DNA of 11,609 nucleotides from CAYGWP01 sp964353455. GTDB taxonomy: Bacteria > Planctomycetota > Phycisphaerae > FEN-1346. Below, piece after piece: positions 6,556 through 11,609 of this stretch. The position numbers and the translations under genes are program-made. Below the pieces are notes generated by a model. It searched no databases and was not told where the DNA came from. It was given only the letters and a program-made list of their open reading frames with translations. Location of the stretch: contig CAYGWP010000235.1 of the NCBI GenBank assembly GCA_964353455.1, positions 1 to 11,609 of the forward strand. Direction: 5' to 3'. Every line of letters begins with the position of its first letter. Position 1 is the stretch's first letter.

Positions 6556-8022
6556 TCAAGTGCGGAGTGCGGAGTGCAGAGTGCGGAGTAAAAGGCACGG
6601 CATTTCGTTGTTAACTCCGCACTCCACACTCCGCACTCCGCACTTCAACGGATTGGCCGCCGGCTGGGGGCTTCCCCACAGCGGCGGGACAAGTTCCTTG
6701 TTCCATTCCTCATACGCCTTGACCAGGCGTGCGGTGACGTCCGGCTTGTCGGCGGCCAAGTCCCTGGCCTCGCCGACATCTTCCTTCAGATCGTAAAGTT
6801 CCGGCGCCTTCGCGCCGGTGCGGACCACCTTGAAACGGCCCTCGCGGACGGCCATCGCCGCCCCGCCGCCTGTCCGCCAGAACAACCTCTCGTGCGGCGG
6901 ACCGGACGCATGGTTCTCGATGTGCGGCAGAAAATTCGCCCCGTCGAGTTTGAGGTCGGCCGGCAGTTGGCCCCCCGCCGCCGCAACCGCCGTCGGAAGA
7001 ATATCGAGCGAGATCACCGGCTCGTCATAGGTCTCGCCCGCCGGCAGGCGCGCGGGCCACTTAACGAAGAACGGCACGCGGACGCCGCCTTCCAGGACGT
7101 TGCCCTTGTTGCCGCGCAAGGGCGCGTTGCTGGCGTGAGTGACGCCGCCCGGCCCACCGTTGTCGCTCAGGAAGAAGACCAGCGTGTCCTGCTCCAGGCC
7201 CGCGGCGCGTATTTTCTCGAGCACCACGCCGATGGCGTCGTCCATCGCCACCACGAGTGCGGCGTACTGCCGACGGGTGGCGTCTTCGATGTGCTTGACG
7301 CGGTCCTGGTATTTCGCCGGAGATTGGAGCGGCGTGTGCGGCGCGTTGAACGCCAGGTACAGGAAGAACGGCTCCTTCTGGTGGCGGTCGATGAACGCGG
7401 CAGCCTCGCTGCCGAGAACGTCGGTCAGGTAGCCCGTCAGCGGGACGGGCTTGCCGTTACGCTGGATGGGAATGGAATACTCCCTGGGGACATCTTCCAT
7501 CTCGGCCTTGAAGTAATCGTGGCCGCCGCCGAGGAACCCGAAGAACTCGTCGAACCCGCGTTTCATCGGATGAAAATGCGGCGCTGCACCCAGGTGCCAC
7601 TTGCCCACGATGCCCGTGACGTACCCGGCCGCCTTGAGCGTCTGCGGCAGCGTGACCTGGTCGAGCGGCAGGCCGACTTTATCAAGCGCCGTGTTGTAAA
7701 CCGGGTTGTTCTCGTGCCCAAACCGCTGCTGGTACCGGCCGATCATCAGGCCCGCCCGCGTGGGGCTACAGAACGGGTGCGAGACGTAGCCGCTGGTGAA
7801 CCGCACGCCGGCCTTGCCGATGGAATCGACGTGCGGCGTGGGGATGTCGGTGCAGCCCTGGAGTCCCACGTCGGCGTAGCCGAGGTCGTCGGCGAGGATG
7901 ACAATGATATTCGGCCGCTTGGCGGCAGGCGACGCACCCTCGCCGGCGGCGAAGCGCGACAGCGCCAGCAGTCCTGCCCCGGCGCCTGCGGCCTTCAGGA
8001 TTCCTCGGCGAGTGGCGCGCAA
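6556..8022 (-). CDS. Sulfatase D, Tat-exported arylsulfatase/GalNAc-6-sulfatase-like, with repeat-encoded C-terminal tail
   Basis: Predicted sulfate-ester hydrolase of 488 residues. It starts at TTG (8020-8022), fixed by a strong AGGAGGAG at 8030-8037, 7 nt upstream, and by the Tat signal TRRGILKAAG that begins immediately. Seen: ADD at 44-46, formylglycine motif CSPTR at 85-89 (C85), GKWHLG at 140-145, RGFDEFFGF at 155-163, SDNGG at 286-290, and RGNKGNVLEGGVRVP with K306. All canonical type I residues are present. The normal C-terminal region ends around WNKELVPPLWG at 440-450; from K460 to the stop at 6556-6558 the protein is encoded entirely by an 86-nt heptamer inverted repeat, giving a Cys/Val/Arg/Leu-rich tail with no sulfatase character. 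This looks like loss of the original stop by repeat insertion. The start of C follows 13 nt later. Its 5' leader holds a 21-nt palindrome and a weak promoter candidate. Confidence 0.96.
   Translation of the reverse strand: MRATRRGILKAAGAGAGLLALSRFAAGEGASPAAKRPNIIVILADDLGYADVGLQGCTDIPTPHVDSIGKAGVRFTSGYVSHPFCSPTRAGLMIGRYQQRFGHENNPVYNTALDKVGLPLDQVTLPQTLKAAGYVTGIVGKWHLGAAPHFHPMKRGFDEFFGFLGGGHDYFKAEMEDVPREYSIPIQRNGKPVPLTGYLTDVLGSEAAAFIDRHQKEPFFLYLAFNAPHTPLQSPAKYQDRVKHIEDATRRQYAALVVAMDDAIGVVLEKIRAAGLEQDTLVFFLSDNGGPGGVTHASNAPLRGNKGNVLEGGVRVPFFVKWPARLPAGETYDEPVISLDILPTAVAAAGGQLPADLKLDGANFLPHIENHASGPPHERLFWRTGGGAAMAVREGRFKVVRTGAKAPELYDLKEDVGEARDLAADKPDVTARLVKAYEEWNKELVPPLWGSPQPAANPLKCGVRSVECGVNNEMPCLLLRTLHSALRT
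6559..6644. repeat. 86-nt inverted repeat made of AGTGCGG heptamers
   Basis: The left arm (6559-6589) is four tandem heptamers, AGTGCGG, AGTGCGG, AGTGCAG, AGTGCGG, plus AGT. The right arm (6614-6644) is its reverse complement over 31 positions with 2 mismatches. The 24-nt loop (6590-6613) is comparatively AT-rich. As RNA this forms a long stable hairpin. It covers the last 29 codons of sulfatase D, whose TGA lies directly beside the stem base at 6556-6558, and it ends 6 nt from the ribosome-binding site of sulfatase C. It has no run of T after the stem on the minus strand, so it is not a typical intrinsic terminator. It looks like a dispersed repeat element that inserted at the end of gene D. 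Confidence 0.93.
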
Positions 8023-8029
8023 TCGTGTT

Positions 8030-8037
8030 CTCCTCCT
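8030..8037 (-). promoter_or_regulatory. Strong ribosome-binding site fixing the TTG start of sulfatase D
   Basis: AGGAGGAG on the minus strand lies 7 nt before the TTG at 8020-8022. No ATG fits the Tat signal, so this site decides the start. Confidence 0.85.
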
Positions 8038-8040
8038 GGT

Positions 8041-8061
8041 CCCGCCCTCAGTCCTGGCGGG
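8041..8061. repeat. REP-like palindrome, copy 3 (leader of sulfatase D)
   Basis: CCCGCC and GGCGGG arms surround the core AGGACTGAG when read on the minus strand. It lies 3 nt upstream of the AGGAGGAG ribosome-binding site of sulfatase D, so a hairpin here could affect translation of D. Another inverted repeat, GGCGCC-N5-GGCGCC (8063-8079), directly follows on the plus strand. Confidence 0.6.
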
Positions 8062-8115
8062 CGGCGCCGCGATGGCGCCGACGCAGTAGGCCCGTGCGAT
8101 GTGTGATCGGGCAGT

Positions 8116-8144
8116 ATGCTACCCCAAGACAGACGCCGCCGCAA
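8116..8144 (-). promoter_or_regulatory. Weak sigma70-like promoter candidate upstream of sulfatase D
   Basis: Within the 243-nt gap between E and D the minus strand carries TTGCGG (8139-8144), a 17-nt spacer and TAGCAT (8116-8121). The -35 matches the consensus at 3 of 6 positions and the -10 at 4 of 6. It is the best candidate seen in the widest gap of the cluster and would allow D to C to be transcribed apart from F and E. Nothing else recognisable is in this gap apart from the palindromes at 8041-8079. Confidence 0.25.
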
Positions 8145-8265
8145 GTCCAACACTGGTCTGAAAGTGTCTGGAACGGCCGACGCGCAACGCTGGAACTCTC
8201 AAGAGCATGACGGAGCACCAGGCCGCAAGACCGTGTTCACGCCGCGTCTCTTCCGTGCGAGTGTT

Positions 8266-9903
8266 TCATGCCTTGGCCTTTTTCTTCTTCTTGGGCGCGG
8301 CGTCGGCCGGTCCGCCACCCGGTTTTTCCAGGACATGGCACCGCTCGGCCCATGCGTCCCACTTGGCGGCCAACTCCTTGACCTTGTCGGGCATCTGGCC
8401 GGCAAGGTCGTCGGTCTCGGTTCGGTTCTTGGCAAGGTCGTAGAGTTCCCACGCGCCGCCGCCCCCCTTGCGCACCAGTTTGTGGTCGCCCACACGGACG
8501 GCGGCGTTGCCTTCGTGCTCCCAGTAGAGCGCATCGCGCTGGATGGCCTTGTTCGCCAGCGCCGGCGTAAGGCTCCTGCCCTCCATCGGCAGAATCGGCT
8601 GACCGCCCACTTCCTTCGGGTACGGCGCCCCGCCCACATCGGAGCAGGTTGCCATGATGTCGATCAGGTGACCGGGCTGATGCCGCAGTTCGCCCTTGGC
8701 GGCAATGCCCGCGGGCCAGTGGGCGATCAGCGGCGTGGAGATGCCGCCCTCGTGGTTGTAGTGTTTGTAGCGGCGGAAGGGCGTGTTCTGGAGCGTGGCC
8801 CACGACTGGCCGCAGAAGACGGTGGAGCCTGCGGCGCCCGGCGGCTCGCCCTTGAGTGTGCCCGACGGACCGCTCTCGGCGTTGCCGCCGTTGTCGCTCA
8901 GGAAGAGGATGAGCGTGTTATCGAGCACGCCCCGTTTCTCCAGGCCCTCGACGAGTCGGCCCACCGAGGCGTCCATGTGTGCCACGACCGCGGCATAGAT
9001 GGCCATGATATGGTCGAAGCGGTCTTTCTCTTCGGCGGAGCAATCGTCCCACGCCTTGACCTCGGGCGGCCGGGGCGACATCGGCCACGCCTTGTCAACG
9101 AGGCCGGCCTCAATCTGCCGCCGGTGCCGCTCCTGGCGCAGTTTGTCCCACCCCACCATGTACTTGCCGCGGAACTTCGCAATGTCTTCGGCCGGGGCCT
9201 GTAGCGGAAAGTGCGGGGCGTTGTGCGCCAGGTACACGAAGAACGGCTTCTTCGTGGGCACGGACTCGTCGATGAACCGCAGGGCGAAGTCCGTCCACAG
9301 GTCGGTGCTGTACCAGTTGGCGGGGAGCGCGGGATCGTCCTTGGCAAGTTCCTTGCCGTTGAGGAACAAACTGGCCCTGTTTCCTCCCGCGTAGTAGAAG
9401 CCGCCCGCGGGGGCGTTCAGGCTGCGGTCGAACCCGCGCTGCCACGGCACGACGCCATGTTCCTGGCCCACGTGCCACTTACCGGTCATGGCGGTGAAGT
9501 AACCCCCGCCGCGCAGCACCTCCGCCAGGGTCACGCAATTGTCGTTGAGCCGCCCGCGGTAACCGGGCACGCCCTTGTCCTCGGTCATGTGGCCGACGCC
9601 GGCCTGGTGAGGATATAGGCCGGTCAGGATCGAGGCCCGCGTAGGGCAACACCGGGCCGTGTTATAGAACTGCGTGAACCGCAGCCCCCTGGCCGCAAGG
9701 CGGTCGAGGTTCGGCGTCGGGATCTCGCTGCCGTAGCAGCCGATATCCGACCAGCCCATGTCGTCCACGAGAATGACGAGGATGTTGGGCCGTCGCCCAG
9801 GTGTGCCCGCGGCGGCGCCGGCGTCGGCTGCCATCCCCAGCCGCGCAAGGCCCGCGAGCCCTGCGCCTGCGACCGTAGCCTTCAGAAGATCACGACGGTT
9901 CAA
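8266..9903 (-). CDS. Sulfatase E, Tat-exported arylsulfatase of the AtsA-like type
   Basis: Predicted arylsulfatase or carbohydrate sulfatase of 545 residues. It starts at TTG (9901-9903) with AAGGAGGAG at 9910-9918, 6 nt upstream. The start overlaps the TGA of gene F in a TTGA, so it is probably translationally coupled to F. Seen: Tat signal NRRDLLKATV at once, VDD at 46-48, formylglycine motif CCPTR at 85-89 (C85), YPHQAGVGHM at 97-106, LNDNCVT at 119-125, GKWHVG at 141-146, LSDNGG at 335-340, and YKHYNHEGGISTP at 379-391. The combination of ARCCPTR, HQAGVGHM and NHEGGISTP is typical of the long bacterial arylsulfatases related to Pseudomonas AtsA. The protein ends in a Lys-rich tail (PKKKKKAKA). 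After the stop comes a 243-nt gap before gene D. The natural substrate is not predictable; family membership is firm. Confidence 0.96.
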   Translation of the reverse strand: MNRRDLLKATVAGAGLAGLARLGMAADAGAAAGTPGRRPNILVILVDDMGWSDIGCYGSEIPTPNLDRLAARGLRFTQFYNTARCCPTRASILTGLYPHQAGVGHMTEDKGVPGYRGRLNDNCVTLAEVLRGGGYFTAMTGKWHVGQEHGVVPWQRGFDRSLNAPAGGFYYAGGNRASLFLNGKELAKDDPALPANWYSTDLWTDFALRFIDESVPTKKPFFVYLAHNAPHFPLQAPAEDIAKFRGKYMVGWDKLRQERHRRQIEAGLVDKAWPMSPRPPEVKAWDDCSAEEKDRFDHIMAIYAAVVAHMDASVGRLVEGLEKRGVLDNTLILFLSDNGGNAESGPSGTLKGEPPGAAGSTVFCGQSWATLQNTPFRRYKHYNHEGGISTPLIAHWPAGIAAKGELRHQPGHLIDIMATCSDVGGAPYPKEVGGQPILPMEGRSLTPALANKAIQRDALYWEHEGNAAVRVGDHKLVRKGGGGAWELYDLAKNRTETDDLAGQMPDKVKELAAKWDAWAERCHVLEKPGGGPADAAPKKKKKAKA

Positions 9904-11609
9904 GTGTCGCTCCTCCTTGTCAGCAGGAGCATCCGCACATCCATAACCTGTTTTCCGGGCACCGTCAAGGCGCGCAGGGTCAAGGGACCGCGGCCTTGCT
10001 TTAATTCGATGACACCCAGGCGGAGCGGCCTAAAGTCCTTCACGTACGATTCGCCCTTGCGCGGGACGCGATCATGTTCCGCGCCGCGCAACGGGGGATC
10101 ATGGGCCTCGGACACCACGGTCTGGATGCGGCTGTCATTGAGGCTCAACTCGATGCGCGAGCCGACGTCCGCTTTCGGGCAGGTGTAGTAGATGACCGCC
10201 TCGTATCGGCCGGAGGCGGCCACCTGAACATCCCACGTGATGCTGTCCGAGGCGGCCGTCCAGTTCGTGAAGTAGGAGCAGTTGGGCGCTCCGGCACTGC
10301 GCTTCACGTTGCCGTGCGGCACGCCGTCGCGGGCCGGAAGTTGCGTGACGGGGAATTCGGGATACCCGACCGGGAACGGACGGTCGTCGTTCTTCAGGCC
10401 CGGCAGCATTTCCTGTTTCCATCGGGCGAGGGCCTCTGACAAACGTGCGGCAACCTCCGGCTGTTCCTTCGAGATGTCGCGGTCCTGGCCGGGGTCGGCC
10501 TGCATGTCGAACAACTGCCCGGCGTTGTCGAGGCGGTAGCGCTCAGTCCGGACGCTGACCTTTCCGCCCCAATGCGAGAAGATCATGCGGTCCGGCCAGT
10601 CGCTCGTACGGGCGGTCCCCGCCAGCAGCGGCTTGAGTGAAACGCCGTCGAGCGGCTTGCTGCCGACGACCGGAATGCCGGCCAGGTCGGCCAACGTGGG
10701 CAGAAGGTCAATGGCCCCGGCAATCTGGGGAATCCGCGCGCCCGCCGGTATGCGCCCGGGCCAGCGGATGAGGAACGGGGCGCGCACGCCGCCTTCGTCG
10801 GTGGAGCCCTTGCGGCCCTTCATGCCGCCGTTCCAGCGCCAACTGTTCGGGCCGTTGTCGCTGAAGTAGATGACGATGGTATTCTCGGCCATTTTCAACT
10901 CATCGAGCCGCGCGAGCAGCCGGCCCACGTTCCAGTCGATGTTTTCGCACATGGCCAAGGCGGCTCGCGTGAAGGCAACATCCTCGGACGCCGGATTGCG
11001 GTTGCGCATCTTCAGGTCAAGGTCGGCAAACTTCGCGTAGAACCGGTCGGGCACCTGCATGGGAGAATGCGGCGTGTTATAGGGCACGTAGCAGAAGAAC
11101 GGGCGGTCCTTGTTATCTTCGATAAACTTCAGCGCGTGGTCGGTCAGGTCGTCGATGAGGAATCCGTTGCCATGCGGCAGGAGACGCCCGTTGTGGTCCA
11201 GGAACAACGCGTCGAAATAGTCTCCCCAGTGTCCGGAGCAGAACCCGTAAAACTCGTCAAAGCCGCGCCCGTTGGGATGATACGGATACTGCGCGCCGTT
11301 GTGCCACTTCCCGAAGGCGCCGGCGGCGTAGCCGGCGGCCTTGAAGGCGTCGCCGATGGTCTTCTCGTCAAGGTTCAGCCGCTCGCCGCCGGTGGAGACG
11401 TCGCGCACTCCGCCGCGCGGATGATAACGCCCGGTGAGAAACTCGGCCCGGGTGGGCGAGCAGACAGGGCACACGAAGAACCGCTCGAAGAGTGCTCCGG
11501 TCCGCGCGAGCGAGTCGATGTTCGGCGTGGAGAGGTTCGAGTTCCCATGCACGCTCAGGTCGCCCCAGCCCTGGTCGTCGGCGAGGATGACGACGATGTT
11601 GGGCCGGTC
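9900..11609 (-). CDS. Sulfatase F, type I sulfatase with C-terminal galactose-binding-like module (N-terminus outside window)
   Basis: 569 residues are visible; the start codon and signal peptide lie beyond the right edge. A GTG at 11550-11552 is internal (VHGN) and not a start, because the conserved ILADDQGWGD motif lies upstream of it in frame. Seen, in visible numbering: ADD at 10-12, formylglycine motif CSPTR at 50-54 (C50), GKWHNG at 100-105, RGFDEFYGF at 115-123, PHSPMQVP at 180-187, SDNGPN at 250-255, and MKGRKGSTDEGG at 263-274 with K267. The catalytic part ends near residue 405. From about 430 to 569 a separate beta-rich domain (SITWDVQVAASGRYEAVIYY, then a C-terminal GPLTLRAL strand) resembles CBM6-like or galactose-binding modules of environmental sulfatases and may bind glycan. 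The last codons carry the ribosome-binding site of E, and the TGA overlaps the TTG of E. Confidence 0.96.
   Translation of the reverse strand, partial: DRPNIVVILADDQGWGDLSVHGNSNLSTPNIDSLARTGALFERFFVCPVCSPTRAEFLTGRYHPRGGVRDVSTGGERLNLDEKTIGDAFKAAGYAAGAFGKWHNGAQYPYHPNGRGFDEFYGFCSGHWGDYFDALFLDHNGRLLPHGNGFLIDDLTDHALKFIEDNKDRPFFCYVPYNTPHSPMQVPDRFYAKFADLDLKMRNRNPASEDVAFTRAALAMCENIDWNVGRLLARLDELKMAENTIVIYFSDNGPNSWRWNGGMKGRKGSTDEGGVRAPFLIRWPGRIPAGARIPQIAGAIDLLPTLADLAGIPVVGSKPLDGVSLKPLLAGTARTSDWPDRMIFSHWGGKVSVRTERYRLDNAGQLFDMQADPGQDRDISKEQPEVAARLSEALARWKQEMLPGLKNDDRPFPVGYPEFPVTQLPARDGVPHGNVKRSAGAPNCSYFTNWTAASDSITWDVQVAASGRYEAVIYYTCPKADVGSRIELSLNDSRIQTVVSEAHDPPLRGAEHDRVPRKGESYVKDFRPLRLGVIELKQGRGPLTLRALTVPGKQVMDVRMLLLTRRSDT
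9910..9918 (-). promoter_or_regulatory. Ribosome-binding site of sulfatase E, embedded in the end of gene F
   Basis: AAGGAGGAG lies 6 nt before the TTG at 9901-9903. The same bases encode part of the RRS near the C-terminus of F, and the F stop overlaps the E start as TTGA, an arrangement typical of translational coupling. Confidence 0.85.

Noticed and set aside
3324..6614. Very long open frame on the plus strand (1096 codons)
   Set aside because: It is antisense and codon-aligned to sulfatases B and C. GC-rich genes avoid TTA, CTA and TCA codons, so their complement lacks stops. Its translation is low-complexity Arg/Gly/Val with no domain.
6543..6629. Longer start for sulfatase C at 6629
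   Set aside because: The extra 29 residues are translated from the heptamer repeat; the Tat signal and ribosome-binding site support 6542.
6801..6818. Perfect palindrome CCGGCGC-CTTC-GCGCCGG in gene D
   Set aside because: It encodes conserved-looking TGAKAPELY in the sulfatase and has no second copy; chance in GC-rich DNA is likely.
11550..11552. GTG as start of sulfatase F
   Set aside because: Upstream codons in the same frame encode the conserved sulfatase motif ILADDQGWGD, so the gene continues past the window edge.
1..11609. Recent tandem duplication of sulfatase genes
   Set aside because: Outside the signal segments and catalytic motifs, the six proteins differ in length, spacing and motif variants, so they are old paralogs or separate acquisitions.
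1..11609. tRNA, rRNA, CRISPR array, transposase or integrase genes
   Set aside because: None was seen; the minus strand is almost filled by the seven genes and the gaps are too short or lack such features.

Overview
The window is GC-rich and every supported gene lies on the minus strand, so transcription runs from right to left. It holds six type I (formylglycine-dependent) sulfatases and one GH32 beta-fructosidase. Five of the six sulfatase N-termini are visible, and all five look like Tat or Tat-like signal sequences. Dense clusters of Tat-exported sulfatases in high-GC DNA point to the PVC superphylum, most likely Planctomycetota, with Kiritimatiellota or Lentisphaerota as alternatives. 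This placement is inference; no marker gene is present.

Order in the direction of transcription, using letters local to this answer: F (9900-11609, N-terminus outside the window, sulfatase plus C-terminal beta-sandwich); E (8266-9903, TTG start overlapping the F stop by 4 nt); a 243-nt gap with a weak promoter candidate and a palindrome; D (6556-8022, TTG start); an 86-nt heptamer inverted repeat across the D/C junction; C (5154-6542, resembling N-sulfoglucosamine sulfohydrolases); a 135-nt gap; B (3576-5018, non-canonical active-site motifs); a 31-nt gap; GH32 (1349-3544); a 58-nt gap; A (1-1290, C-terminus outside the window). The short gaps and the overlap suggest one or two operons.

All six sulfatases carry the Cys-type C-x-P-x-R motif, so each needs a maturation enzyme (anSME or FGE), which is not in the window. 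The set reads as an exported desulfation kit: different sulfatases remove sulfate esters from a glycan, and the GH32 enzyme, which has a Sec signal, hydrolyses beta-fructofuranosidic bonds. No transporter, SusC/D pair, regulator or other glycoside hydrolase is visible, so the substrate is unknown. A sulfated or fructose-containing polysaccharide is only a hypothesis.

Beyond the genes, the clearest signals are in the DNA itself. A 21-nt palindrome (CCCGCC-N9-GGCGGG with a near-identical core) occurs three times: in the signal-peptide region of A, in a linker of the GH32, and in the leader just upstream of the D ribosome-binding site. The two coding copies are read in different frames, which points to a dispersed nucleic-acid repeat. 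The heptamer inverted repeat supplies the last 29 codons of D and ends 6 nt before the ribosome-binding site of C.
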